Source of the DNA: Usnea hakonensis
Taxonomy: Eukaryota; Ascomycota; Lecanoromycetes; Lecanorales; Parmeliaceae
DNA: 64,000 nucleotides
NCBI GenBank assembly: GCA_013423325.1
Contig: BLJB01000003.1
Location: 1 to 64,000 of the forward strand
Direction of reading: 5' to 3'
Shown: positions 47,113 through 57,837 of the stretch, piece after piece
Layout of the letters: each line of letters starts with the position of its first letter
Numbering within the stretch: the stretch's first letter is position 1
Made by a program: the position numbers and the translations under genes
The notes under the pieces: model-generated
What the model saw: only the letters and a program-made list of their open reading frames with translations
The model's database searches: none
What the model was told of the DNA's origin: nothing

Positions 47113-48052
47113 TGTCTTGTGTGAAAATCACGGATGGTTTCGAGGGGAGTCCATGGCACCGGAGACGTATTAGAAGGCCGGGAATGATCCGTGGAGTGTC
47201 GGTGAAGAGTGTGGGATGGGGGGCCTGTGACGCAGGATGATAGCAGTGAGCACCTTAAGGAACCTTAAGGTAAATAGACTAAGAAAATCCCCACCAAGCG
47301 CCGATCGATTAATAAATGCGGTCAGTGGTCACACCCGGCATCTCGGCACCATCTTCGGCCTTCGCTCTCGGAAATACGAGATACGAGTAGAGGATTAAAA
47401 GGTATGTAAGCGTTCGCCTAAAGCGCAAAAGAAAAAATCAGCTGAATCATCTCGACACCAGACACAAATGGAGGTTTGTTGATTTGCCAAATCTTACCCC
47501 GTCTGAAGTCGTACACGCTCCGTTCCTCGGCAAAATAGTGTGCCCATCCGTGGGCCAAGTGCCCAAACAGTCGCATTTGAAATCAGATTATCATCATGAT
47601 TGTATTACTCGTACGAGTACGGTATCGCATTTCATGAAGTCCATCCAGCGTCGCCCATGAACCCTCACACCTGTTGCGGCAAGCCTCGTGGGTGACTGAC
47701 GCCATCATTATCGCCACACTCTGCTCTGGAAGGGTTTGTTCGGCTGATTTGGTAAGCATACGCCCCCGCCGAGGCTTGTTGAAACTGGACCCCGGTCATT
47801 CATGGAAGAATTGGTAAGACATGTTGTTTAGGCGGTTATGAAATGAAGAAAGATGTTCTAGGGAAGATGTTTCCTCCACTCGTACAGGAAGAAGCACGCG
47901 TTTAATCTGAGGCTGAGAGCGGCGCAGGGCCAAGCTTTCAATTGAGCCAGAGAGATTAACAATCGTATATGAAGAGTCAATATCTGGTACAACAAGGGTA
48001 TCGCTTGAGTCAATCCGACTCAATATTATATACAAAGTCATATCTCATAGTC
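47113..48052. other. Intergenic, no gene seen
   Basis: Promoter of the ABC transporter and 3' side of GPI10. It holds a CCTTAAGGAACCTTAAGGTA motif at about 47253. The minus frame 47796-48041 has no recognisable feature. Confidence 0.5.
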
Positions 48053-50369
48053 CTACCAAAGTAGGCCTTTCTTCTTCTCCTTTTCCTCTTGCTTCCTCAA
48101 ACACCACACCAGAATATCGCCCTTCCTTCTCCAATCATCATGACCCCAGCTGTTCCAACCTCGCCAGCAGTCTCTGTATGCACTTTCCCTCAAAATCTCT
48201 TTCATCATGGGCTCCATCTGTTCGAAGAAGACAACGTACTCGGGCCAGCCTTTTCGACCTTCCCTACCATCCCATGCATCCGCATCAATCAAGTCGTTTC
48301 TGCCAGAACCATTCTTCAGGCGCTTGCGGTTGCCGAACAACCATTTGAACCATGACGATTGGGGTGTTTTCAACGCAGGAGGGGTTCCTAATGTTGTAGC
48401 AAGGAATTGCTTAGGGTCAGCGTAAAACCGATCGGCTTCATCCTGGTAGCTGGCTCGAGCGGAGGCGTCCATATTGACAGGTGGCTCGCACGACAGAGCC
48501 CAAGCTTTTATGGAAGGGTAGACGAAGTGAGACCGCCAGGGCGTGCTATGGCAGGGCATCAAAAAACCCACGGTCATCGTCGACGGTTCAGGCGCGACAA
48601 AATTGGAAGGTGGCTGGCTGAGATAGTATTTCGTGTGTTGATTGCGGAGATAAGTCATTACTGTAAGTGGAGCTGTTTGGTGTAACGTTGTTGTTGCGAT
48701 CGCGATACCGATATTAACAATTACGAGAAGGGCGAGGAGAAAACGCTTGGCTGTGAAAGGTGAAGGACGCGGTATGGCGAGGGAGACCCCTGGAAGGAAG
48801 AATGTCGTGAAAGGTACCGCAGCGAGAGTGTGGAGAAGAGGAAGGAGAGGGTAGATGAATCTCACTTCCTTGTGAGAAATGAATGACAGTATACAAGGAA
48901 CTAGGATCGCTGTTGTGGCGAGTTGATATCTGATGGTCTTCGTAAACATCGAGTCATTCAGATATTGAGAAGCATTCTCAGGAGGAAAGACTGATTGCCA
49001 GATGCCGATCAAGCCAAATGGAAGGAAAGTCGTAAGAAGGAGTGGATATCCTTGTGATAGATAGTAATGCCAATCGTTTCTACCGTAAAACACTGCGAGG
49101 GATTGCGCGAGGTTGAAATAGAGAAACCGAAAAGGGGGAAAGGTCCATTGTTCGTAGTAGAGACGATCAACAAGAGTGGAAAGCATTAACATCAAAGACC
49201 TACGGACTCAGTCAGCTATGATAGATTGGAAATTACTAGGAACGTACCCGCAGAAACAAGCCTCTGTCACTAGGACCTTTCTCTCTTGCTTGGTCGCAGG
49301 GAGAAAGGACAGAGAAGAGACGTGGACCCACATCTGCATACCCTCCCAAGGTAATGACAGCATTTTATCATGCGTCGTGACACGCACGAGCGCGAAGGTA
49401 GCAAAGCACATCCAGATCAGGATATTGGTTGGTCGTAGTATACAAGCCAAAGCAGCAAGTAACAGACACCGACGAAGTCTATGCATGTGGTCAGGATTAC
49501 GCTCTCTGCAACCCCAAAATTCGAGCACCAACTTTGCCTTCTCATCAACGTTTTTTGGCTCAACGTCTGTGCGCAGACCATCCTTGTCAATTTCGTCGTC
49601 TTCTTCTGGGTCCATCGACCAGTGCCAAGGCCAGAAACTCAGCGCGACTACCGTCAAGGTAGTCTCGATGCAATTGGAAAGCGTGCGCGTGGAACAAAAC
49701 CACTGCCAAGGGCTGCAGACTGTGAGAGCAAGCTATAAGATCCAAGACCGTTGCAATCAGCTAACGCCCTAATTTGTCCACAGGAGAAATTATTGCCGTC
49801 ACCTACAGCCGCCCATGCTTCATTGCTGCCTGCCCCGTAGACACATTCCCCAAGCTTCCACGTATAGTGATCTCCCAACGCAGCGAAGATGGCCTGAGTC
49901 ACTTTTGGCGCCATTACTAGGAGGTCGGCGCGGTACGTGGGAGGTAGATGCAGGACCCAGGAGAGGCTTGACGACAGCCTATACACGGCGGCAAAGATTG
50001 CGGGATGTATCGCAGAACGGAGGTGTTCCCTCCACTCCTACGCCAGGCCTCAGCGATTGTCGATCATAGCTTGGTTGCAGTTTTACATACCCAGGTAATC
50101 CATGCGCCGCTGTCAGCTCCAAAAGCCATCTGCCACGCCGGCTCGAGCGATTGAAAATACTCGTCAGGTTGAAAAAAAGTCTTGGTACTCAAAGCATTGA
50201 GGATCCTGAAGGCAACCAAGAACAACAATATGTCTTGCGACACAGACACCTCTTTGACCCGTTCTATGGCGTGCCTTCGAACACTTTTGTGGTCATCTAG
50301 CTCGATGGAACTGTCGAGGCCAAACTTTGTCGAGGCCTGCGACATGGGTGTCGAGGGCAGCGACGACAT
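48053..50369 (-). CDS. GPI10: GPI mannosyltransferase 3 (GT22, Gpi10/PIG-B)
   Basis: Four minus-strand exons, 50369-50091, 50037-49807, 49732-49248 and 49199-48053, about 713 aa. All joins are in phase. Domain order fits GT22: first lumenal loop motif FFQPDEYFQSLEPAW (the HQDE/QPDE-type acidic pair), TWEWREHLRSAIHP across intron 1, YRADLLVMAPKV, then SNEAWAALALTVCSPWQWFC across intron 2, and TRTLSNCIETTLTVVALSFW. Exon 4 continues STLVDRLYYEQWTFPPFRFL and SHKEVRFIYPLLPLLHT through further membrane segments. The C-terminal lumenal part includes MPCHSTPWRSHFVYP and YVVFFEQMEP. The ER-membrane enzyme adds the third mannose to GPI precursors from dolichol-phosphate mannose. An in-frame upstream extension reaches 50567, but MSSLPSTPMSQA at 50369 is the likelier start. 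It is divergent from the aminotransferase gene. Confidence 0.92.
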
Positions 50370-50946
50370 TGCAACACATTTGCCTTGGGGCGAAAGTTCA
50401 TGCCGAGACCAAGTGTTGGAGAACGAACACGGCGCAAAGAAAGCTCGCGGGACAGCCACGGTACGGCAGGTATTTAGTGGTACGTGTACCGGATGCAGCA
50501 GTGAGGTCCGGATGCAGTGGTGAGATCCGGATGCAGCAGTGAGGTGTGTAGAGGCACCTCTCAACATTAGAGTACTCCGTAGCGTAGGGCTGACTTTAAC
50601 TTTACCCCACGAAGCCCCACTTTAAACTCCGAGAGACCGATGGCCTACATGCAACCTTTCTGCCCTCTAACTCTAAAGGCAGGTACACACGAAATTTTCT
50701 ACTTTTTTACGTCTCATGACCTATGAACCATTGGGAAGGCGTGTAGCTGCACTTAAAGGCCAAGTACTCGTCAATGCAGATCAGTCACGCAAATCCATTC
50801 TCCTCAACCCCACTCTACTACAAAGTACCCCCTTCAAACTCTTCTTGATTATTTCCAACTCCGAATTACAAAATCATTCCTCCAAGTCTTTTTTTTTGTC
50901 ATTCGAAAAGCTATCGTCTTCTCAAACAAAGGAAAACACGCCCAAT
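50370..50946. promoter_or_regulatory. Divergent promoter region of GPI10 and ornithine aminotransferase
   Basis: 577 bp between start codons. It contains the 19-bp tandem repeat and, on the aminotransferase side, CT-rich leader sequence (50790-50930). Shared control is inferred only from orientation. Confidence 0.5.
50489..50545. repeat. Three tandem copies of a 19-bp repeat
   Basis: CCGGATGCAGCAGTGAGGT at 50489-50507 and 50527-50545 is identical; the middle copy (50508-50526) differs at three bases. It lies 120 bp upstream of the GPI10 start, between that gene and the divergent aminotransferase. Confidence 0.95.
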
Positions 50947-52662
50947 ATGGCGCCGGCGGCTACCCTCCAAACAAATCATGCAGATGGTACTACCAATGGA
51001 ACCATACTGAAAGCAACCGCGCCTTCATTTCACCCAACAGGAACCCCAGATCCTTCTAAATATCATGCTTCCTCGACCGACGAAGCCATACACAATGAAA
51101 ACACTCATGCTGCCCACAACTACCATCCGCTTCCTATCGTCTTCTCGAGAGCTGCTGGCTGTTCTGTCTGGGATCCTGAGGGCAAGGAGTAGGTGCGATC
51201 CTATGAGACAATTCCTCTGGTCAATACCCAATTCCAAGTGGCGAAACATTTGTCACAATAGCGGAAGCTCATCTTATTTCTGTGACCTGTGTTTCCTATC
51301 TGATGACCGGCAAAAGGTATTTAGGCTGACTTTAAGATGCCTAGATATCTGGATTTTCTCTCCGCTTATGGTGCTGTCAATCAAGGCCACTGCCATCCAG
51401 AATTGGTCAAGGCTTTGATCGAACAAGCGTCAAGGCTGACATTGAGTTCGCGAGCCTTCTATAACGATGTCTTCCCTAAATTTGCCGAGTTTGTTACCAA
51501 ATTCTTTGGCTTCGACATGGTCCTGCCAATGAATACAGGGGCTGAAGCTGTCGAGACGGCTGTAAAGATCGCAAGAAAATGGGGATACAAGGTGAAAGGC
51601 ATTCCACAAAATGAAGCTTTGGTTCTGAGTGTAGGGGAGAATTTTCATGGTAGAACGGTAAGCCTTTGTTATAATCTTGCGCTGCGATGCTGGGCGCTCA
51701 CAGGCTTCTTCTAGTTTTCAGCGATTTCCATGTCTACCGATCCCGAATCTCGGGACAATTATGGCCCTCTTGTGCCTAACCTTGGCTCTCATTGTCCCAA
51801 GACAAGAAAAAATCTCCAGTATAACGACATAGCTGGACTCGAGTCTGCCTTCTCGGCACACGGTACAAAAGTCGCAGCCTTCCTGGTGGAGCCTATCCAA
51901 GGCGAAGCAGGGATTGTCGTGCCTAGTGATAGCTATCTCAAGAATGTTCGAGACCTTTGCGACAAGTATAATGTCCTTTTCATTTGCGATGAGATTCAGA
52001 GCGGCATTGCAAGGACTGGCAAGCTGTTGTGCCATGAGTGGAGCGGTATCAAGCCTGACTTGGTGCTTTTGGGCAAAGCAATCTCTGGGGGCATGTATCC
52101 GGTGTCATGTGTCCTAGGGTCAAAAGATGTTATGCTGACGATTGAGCCTGGCACTCATGGGTCCACATACGGCGGGAATCCGCTTGGGTGTGCTGTCGCA
52201 ATCCGAGCCTTGGAAATAGTCCGAGATGAAGACTTGGTCAACCGCTCCCAAGAGCTGGGCGAGATATTCCGCGATGGGATTAGGAGACTTGATAGTCCGA
52301 TGATAGTCACAGTCCGCGGCAAAGGTCTTTTCAACGCTGTAGTCATCGACGAGACGAAGACAGGAGGTCACAGTGCGTGGGATTTGTGTATGCTGATGAA
52401 GCAGAAGGGTTTATTGGTGGGCAGAGCTGTCAAGATTGCTCATGTAAAGAATGGTGGGAATGCTGATCAATTGAAGGCGAAACCGACACATGAGAATATC
52501 ATTCGCCTCACACCCCCACTTGTCATCACCAGAGAGGAGATCCAGAAAGCATTAAACATCATCGATGAGGCCATGAAGGAGCTCCCATCTTTAAAAGGAA
52601 AGAAGGAAGATCAGATCATTCCTGAGCCAGAGAAGAAGGTCAAAATTACGATCGAGAACTGA
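50947..52662 (+). CDS. OAT: Ornithine aminotransferase-like class III PLP enzyme
   Basis: Three exons, 50947-51188, 51345-51657 and 51715-52662, in phase, about 500 aa. Introns fall at GKE|YLDFLSAYGAVNQGH and FHGRT|FSAISMSTDPESR. Class III features are clear: NYHPLPIVFSRAAG at the start of the fold, MNTGAEAVETAVKIARKW, FLVEPIQGEAGIVVP, FICDEIQSGIARTGK, and the PLP lysine in LVLLGKAISGGMYPVSCVLG (about Lys306), then HGSTYGGNPLGCAVAIRALE. This pattern is that of ornithine 5-aminotransferase, which turns ornithine plus 2-oxoglutarate into glutamate semialdehyde and glutamate in arginine and proline metabolism. The protein has an N-terminal extension of about 55 residues and a lysine-rich C-terminal tail beyond the usual end. 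The extension is Thr/Asn-rich, not a clear mitochondrial signal, fitting a cytosolic fungal enzyme. Confidence 0.9.
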
Positions 52663-53722
52663 TCATGCGAGGTTGGGAGAAACCAACAGGATAGGCCTCA
52701 TTCGATGCACGTTCATTAAGAATGGACCGTAAGTTGGCTTGAGGGTCATTCGAACGGAGCAGCATAGCGCCATGACGATGACACCAAATACTTATCAGAA
52801 GTCAACAGGATGGATAGAATGATAGATGCGCGTAGACGCTAGCGTGCTCTTGGAGGTTGATACGCGTTGAATCTTGGCACTAACTCATGCAGCCTTCGGT
52901 ACACTAGCGTTGCCTTTAGCGGCATACTAGGGTACCTTAAGTAGATAAGTAATAAAAATTTGCACTTTTCAAATCCTTTTTCCTTCTTCATCAAAAAGTA
53001 ACAGAACCAGCCACGACCATTGTTTGGACTCTACAGCAATGTGTTGCCATGTGACTACGTGTCACAGTGGTTCTGGAGAACAAAGTAAAGCCCGGATAAA
53101 TAGGAAGTTTCCTTCTCGTTGAGTCTTTTTAATTAAGGGCGATGGGAGGGGAATGTCGATAGATGGGCTACATGCTTTCGATTGCCATCTTTGATACGTA
53201 TCATCTTTTACCGAGCATGATGAGTATCTTCTATTCGATGCTTTCGGTGTCAAATATCTAGAGAAGAATAGCGTGTTGGCGGACCTGCTACACCACACGT
53301 TCAATACAATATCGACCGCTTGCGGTCCATCAAGAGGCTAGCCGTTCTCCGGAATGGGTGCAGCCTTTTCTATTTCAAGATCATCGAGACAGGCAATCTC
53401 TGTTTCATTCCTGCTGCGAGTGTATTTGTTGTGATGTTTTCGTGCCTGACATTCCTCGCTTGGGTACTACTCCAAGATATGCAATTAACAGCACGTCTCC
53501 CAGCCATCATTTATAGTTCAACTGCCGTTTCGAGTCTCCCAACCATCAGCTTTGTTCCTCCACGCTCTTTACTCTGCATATTTTCGTCTTTGCTGCAAAT
53601 CTACTTATCTTTCTTACCGTCGCTCCTTTCCTTGAACACGGCTCCCCCCAAAAGTCATCACCCTGCTCAATTGACTCTATATACTCCTCTCCACCGATAA
53701 ATCTATTATCTCAATAGCCACA
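52663..53722. other. Intergenic, no gene seen
   Basis: 3' side of the aminotransferase gene and promoter of the GPI-protein gene. The frame 53320-53700 reads like translated CT-rich leader. A CTATATA motif lies about 40 bp upstream of 53723. Confidence 0.5.
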
Positions 53723-54781
53723 ATGAAGCAGACATTCGTCGCCGCCACGATGTTGGCAGTCGGTGCCACAGCACAGAACTCGACTTCGACAAGGACCGTA
53801 TACTATAATACTTGCACCACCTCTGGAGGCATCGTTACGGCTACCGACATTGAAACCTACTGCCCACCTTGCGAGGCAGCCGGTATGACGACTTTCCCAG
53901 GCGGATCCTTAACGACGTACGTGACCCAATACTCTCAGGTTTGCCCAACCGGCCTGGAGGAGGCAACCTACACGGTCACGGAACCCTGCCCGAGCACTGG
54001 TCTTGCGCGAGGATCTGGCTATATTCCACAAGGATTTACTGTATCGACTGTGCCATGCTCTGTCTGTGAAGCAGGCAAATCGCAGTATGCGCAGACCACG
54101 CCTGGGCCAGCTTTGGCTTCCGCTCTCGCTACTCCAGCAGCAGCCCCCGCCGTCCCCACATCTGCGGCCGGAGCTGGAAGTGCAGCACCACCACCTGCGG
54201 CAGCTCCCGCTGCAGCCCCTGTCGCTCCAGGTGCTCCTGGCGCCCCTGCTGCCGCACCTGCCAACGCTCCAAATTCTGCCGCAGCTCCTGGTGCTGCGGC
54301 TCCTGCTGAGAATGGCGCCTCGGCTCCGGCTGGATCAGGTGCCGGATCACCTGCCAACGCTCCAAATGCCGCCGCAGCTCCTGGTGCTGCGGCTCCTGCT
54401 GAGAACGGCGCCGCGGCTCCAGCTGGATCAAGTGCCGGATCACCCGCCAGCTCTCCAAATTCTGCTGCAGCTCCCGCTGAGAATGGCGCCGCGGCTCCAG
54501 CTGGATCAAGTGCCGGATCACCTTCCAACGCAGCTCCTGGTGCTGCGGCTCCCGCTGAGAATGGCGCCGCGGCCCCAGCTGGGTCGGCTTCCGAAGCTCC
54601 TGCACCTTACCCACTCCCATCTCAGGCTGGCCAGGTCGCCACTGCCAACGGCGCCCCAGCGTCCAGCGGCAACAGCACTGTTCCCTTCACAGGTGGTGCG
54701 AGCCAACTTTTGACGGTCGACATCTCATCTTTCATAGCTGCGTTAGCGGCTCTAATTACCGGCTTCGTTTTTGTGCTATGA
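53723..54781 (+). CDS. GPI-anchored Ala/Pro-rich repeat cell-wall protein
   Basis: Single exon, 352 aa. The N-terminal signal peptide is MKQTFVAATMLAVGATAQ. A small domain follows (about 20-130) with paired Cys in YYNTCTTSGG, TYCPPCEAAG, QVCPTG, EPCPSTG and VPCSVCEAGK, a layout found in fungal wall glycoproteins. Residues 130-290 are Ala/Pro/Ser/Gly with imperfect repeats of the type AENGAAAPAGSSAGSP. The C-terminus has NSTVPFTGGASQLLTVDISS and a hydrophobic end (FIAALAALITGFVFVL), the GPI attachment signal with probable omega site at the small-residue stretch before it. It should sit on the plasma membrane or be linked to wall glucan, as structural or adhesive protein. The repeat part is near-identical at DNA level, so copy number may vary between strains. 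Confidence 0.85.
   Translation: MKQTFVAATMLAVGATAQNSTSTRTVYYNTCTTSGGIVTATDIETYCPPCEAAGMTTFPGGSLTTYVTQYSQVCPTGLEEATYTVTEPCPSTGLARGSGYIPQGFTVSTVPCSVCEAGKSQYAQTTPGPALASALATPAAAPAVPTSAAGAGSAAPPPAAAPAAAPVAPGAPGAPAAAPANAPNSAAAPGAAAPAENGASAPAGSGAGSPANAPNAAAAPGAAAPAENGAAAPAGSSAGSPASSPNSAAAPAENGAAAPAGSSAGSPSNAAPGAAAPAENGAAAPAGSASEAPAPYPLPSQAGQVATANGAPASSGNSTVPFTGGASQLLTVDISSFIAALAALITGFVFVL
54298..54597 (+). repeat. Four imperfect coding repeats in the GPI-protein gene
   Basis: A unit beginning CTGAGAA(T/C)GGCGCC recurs at about 54307, 54400, 54476 and 54557, spaced 93, 76 and 81 bp. The copies share GGCGCCGCGGCTCCAGCTGG and GTGCCGGATCACC segments. Confidence 0.85.
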
Positions 54782-55319
54782 CAAACACTGGAAGAAATGG
54801 CGGTATTTGTTTGATCTTTACTTTAGGTATGCTTCCCAGAGCTCTTTTCCGCCTGGCAAGTGCTAATATCCCTTCCCTAGGCGTTGATGGGATGCGTTAT
54901 TCTTATTCGCTTAAGGTATCTGTTACCATTGTGGAATTTGGACTGAAGGACTTCATTTACATGGGATGATACTCTGATGTTACCATAATTATCAATACTA
55001 TTATCTTCACCCCTTCTGAACTCCATCGATCGTGCTTGGTTCTGTGCCCGTCAAAGCTTGTCCTTCACAAACAAAGCTCTACTATACCTGCACAGTAAGT
55101 CCATAAAGAACGTATACAATCATGACGCAATGTTAAGATCCTAACAACCTTGTCTTTGTTCGTCTATTGTTGGTAACAACACCTCTTTGTTGTTGCTTGA
55201 GACAGCCACCTTGCTCTTCCTTTTACACTCCTACAACCCATTAATTACCCAAAACTCTTGAACTGCAATCATACCGTCGTTGACTTACTTGCAGAAACAT
55301 CAAGTCGCAGGACATCATC
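54782..55319. other. Intergenic, no gene seen
   Basis: Between tandem plus-strand genes; AT-rich 3' region followed by the leader of the gene at 55320. Confidence 0.5.
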
Positions 55320-57449
55320 ATGGCGCCAGGTGCGTCCGCAACGAACGACGGATTTCGAGAATTCTATGCTCCTCGAGTCACAGAACCTCAAATGTCCCAA
55401 CAAAGACCGATGCCGCAGGTACAGCATCATACTTCTCCCGCCTCGGACGATCAAAAAGAAGCAGGTTGTTTCGGCGAAATCAAGAATTACCACGCTGGAG
55501 ATGAGTTTCTCTTACTATGGAAGTGGGTAGATGATTTTATGGATAAACGACGCGCTAAGAAGAAGTCCAGCAATTCGCACATCGTCAACAAGCAAACCCA
55601 GCGACAGACGAAGCCTGGCTCGGAAGCAGTGAGAAGACAGGCTACAGACAGAGAAGACTCAGGTGAGTACGAGGCCCATCACCATACGCCATGGGGCGAG
55701 CTGCATTATTTGTACCGAAAGTGGAGGGACCAACAAGCTAAGAAGAAATTAGATCATACAAGACAGGCTCGCGGTCGCTCAACAATTCGAAGCGAACATC
55801 GCCGAACCACCTCAACGCGACCAGATCAAGATCATGCGGCCGATCTCCAGTCAGGCATAGGAAGGAAACCAATTCCAGTCTACAACAAAAAAAGAGGGGA
55901 GGTTCATAAGCACGCGGTCAAGATCACTCAGCTGCCTCCAATACATAATAGTGTTCACCTTGAGCACACCCTTTCAAATAACTATCGCGCCAGACCCTCG
56001 CCCAACCGTGGCCAAACAGACAAGTCAAGCCGTAATACCCGATTTTCCGATTTCCTTCATCAGGAACGTAGTACGCCGTCATCGCAGAGGCCCACTGCCC
56101 TACGCGAATCGCAACCGACCTACAGTGCGCCAGGTCAAGGCAACGGCCCGGTGCAGAATAGCCGCTTCTCATCCATTCTCGATCCCGCGAAAGCGGTCAG
56201 AAAAGCCAAGGAAGCCGAGAAGGCAAAAGGCCCGAAGTGCTATATATGTGGGTCTAGCTCCAATGATTGCCCTGGGGGCTACCGCGATAGAATTACTAAC
56301 CTTTGGGTCTGTCAAGCTTGCCAAAAAGCGGAGAACATCGGTCCTATCGTATGTTCCCTGTGCGGTGAACCGAATTCACCTGGTACCGGGTATGCTAGTA
56401 ACGGGTTATGGATGTGTACAGCGTGTGCACATCCGACGACGCCGAAGGAGTTGCCCCCGATGCCGAAGCTTTCTCGCAAAGATACATCGAAAGGGTCGCA
56501 GGCATCCCGACCACCTATTCCCCACGGCTTGGACAGGGCCAATACGGAAAGCAACGAGCAATGTGAGTGTGACCACCCTTTTCGTCCCATTGAGGGTTTC
56601 AGTAATCAGAGCATGTCAATTTGTCAAGACTGTCACAAGAGGCTAATCCCATTCCCAGTCATTCATTCCACTTCTACATCAAGTCTAAATCAACGAGACT
56701 CTCATGCTTCGTCAGCAAACCAAGGCGTGCCCATCGAAGAGTACAACAGCGATCACCTGTACTCCGACGATTCGTATGAGACACGGGCCACTACTCCCCC
56801 GCCCCAATGGCCAGTCGGCCTCGGCATCAAACTCCTAGACTCGGAAGAGGAAGAGGAAGAAGAAGACGAGACATGCCGCCCCACTCCTCCGCTCAAAGAC
56901 AGCAAATTCTACCGAGAATCCGGCGCGTTCCCAGCCATGGACTACAACCAATCCTACCTCCGCCAACCGGGCACGAAGCACCCCTACGCGCCCTCGCCCG
57001 TACCCACCCCCAGGAAAACCTCAGTCTCCTTCGCTCAAGACCCGCCTCCAGCCAAACACCCCTCGCGACCGCAACAGCAATCCTTCAACCCAACCACCTA
57101 CCCATACCCATCCCCACCCAGCACACCAGAGTCCCTCCACAAACCGCGGCCCGCCAGCAGCGTCTACCCAGCGGACGAGTCTCCGTCCCTGAGTGACTTC
57201 CCCTTCCCACCGCCTCCAATTCCTCAAGCCTACGTGAATCAGCCGAATCGGAGACCCAGTTCCGTTAGTCCCCGCGTGGTGTCGAAAGCGGCGTTGGCGC
57301 ACTCGGAGATGATGAGTCCGAGGTCGTATTCATCGTCAAGTGTGAGCGTGAGCACGGAGGGAACGAGGAAGGCGCTGAATAGACGCTCGTCGTGGTATGA
57401 TTTCTGGAAGCCTGTGTTTGAGAAACCCGCGAGTGAGAAGAGTCCTTGA
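55320..57449 (+). CDS. Unknown protein with three zinc-ribbon/GATA-like Cys clusters
   Basis: Single exon, 709 aa. Residues 50-80 and 120-140 contain two similar segments (EFLLLWKWVDDFMDKRRAKK and ELHYLYRKWRDQQAKKKLD), perhaps a repeated helix. Three Cys clusters follow from about residue 307. The first is CYIC-x20-CQAC (ending NLWVCQAC), the second CSLC-x17-CTAC (ending GLWMCTAC), and the third begins CECDHPF and ends ICQDCHKR. A tryptophan before the second CxxC recalls GATA-type or treble-clef fingers. The remainder is disordered and Pro/Ser-rich, with an acidic run (EEEEEEDE) at about 520 and a basic tail region ending RRSSWYDFWKPVFEKP. I know no function; it could bind nucleic acid or proteins. 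The start MAPGASATND is the first in-frame ATG. Confidence 0.7.
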   Translation: MAPGASATNDGFREFYAPRVTEPQMSQQRPMPQVQHHTSPASDDQKEAGCFGEIKNYHAGDEFLLLWKWVDDFMDKRRAKKKSSNSHIVNKQTQRQTKPGSEAVRRQATDREDSGEYEAHHHTPWGELHYLYRKWRDQQAKKKLDHTRQARGRSTIRSEHRRTTSTRPDQDHAADLQSGIGRKPIPVYNKKRGEVHKHAVKITQLPPIHNSVHLEHTLSNNYRARPSPNRGQTDKSSRNTRFSDFLHQERSTPSSQRPTALRESQPTYSAPGQGNGPVQNSRFSSILDPAKAVRKAKEAEKAKGPKCYICGSSSNDCPGGYRDRITNLWVCQACQKAENIGPIVCSLCGEPNSPGTGYASNGLWMCTACAHPTTPKELPPMPKLSRKDTSKGSQASRPPIPHGLDRANTESNEQCECDHPFRPIEGFSNQSMSICQDCHKRLIPFPVIHSTSTSSLNQRDSHASSANQGVPIEEYNSDHLYSDDSYETRATTPPPQWPVGLGIKLLDSEEEEEEEDETCRPTPPLKDSKFYRESGAFPAMDYNQSYLRQPGTKHPYAPSPVPTPRKTSVSFAQDPPPAKHPSRPQQQSFNPTTYPYPSPPSTPESLHKPRPASSVYPADESPSLSDFPFPPPPIPQAYVNQPNRRPSSVSPRVVSKAALAHSEMMSPRSYSSSSVSVSTEGTRKALNRRSSWYDFWKPVFEKPASEKSP

Positions 57450-57837
57450 AAGAGGAGCGAGGAGGAAAGGGATGAGGGTGAGCGAGATGTTTGAATCTAG
57501 CTAGGAGTAATAGATATTTGTACGCATTCGAGAACTATTAGTATATCCCAGTGTGCAGTTCTCACGATCCCAAGCGTCATTGAGAGCTTCAAGTTTAGAG
57601 GTGCGCTTCTTCACTAGTAATGGTGTGCTTGGCAATAAACTAGACTTCATCATCTGTTCACATCTGAGCTTCTGTCTACAATTGATTTAAGCTGCTAACA
57701 CCCTTGGAAACATGAGAAGTATTTCTGCCTTCTCTTATAGAACTCTACCACTATGCCCAGGGATATTCGTGCCCCACGGCCGTGATGTAACACCCATACT
57801 AAAACATGAGAATCTCCAAATCCGTATCAGGCCGCCC
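57450..57837. other. Intergenic between convergent genes, nothing seen
   Basis: 388 bp of 3' regions for the 55320 gene and the 7-TM gene. Confidence 0.5.
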
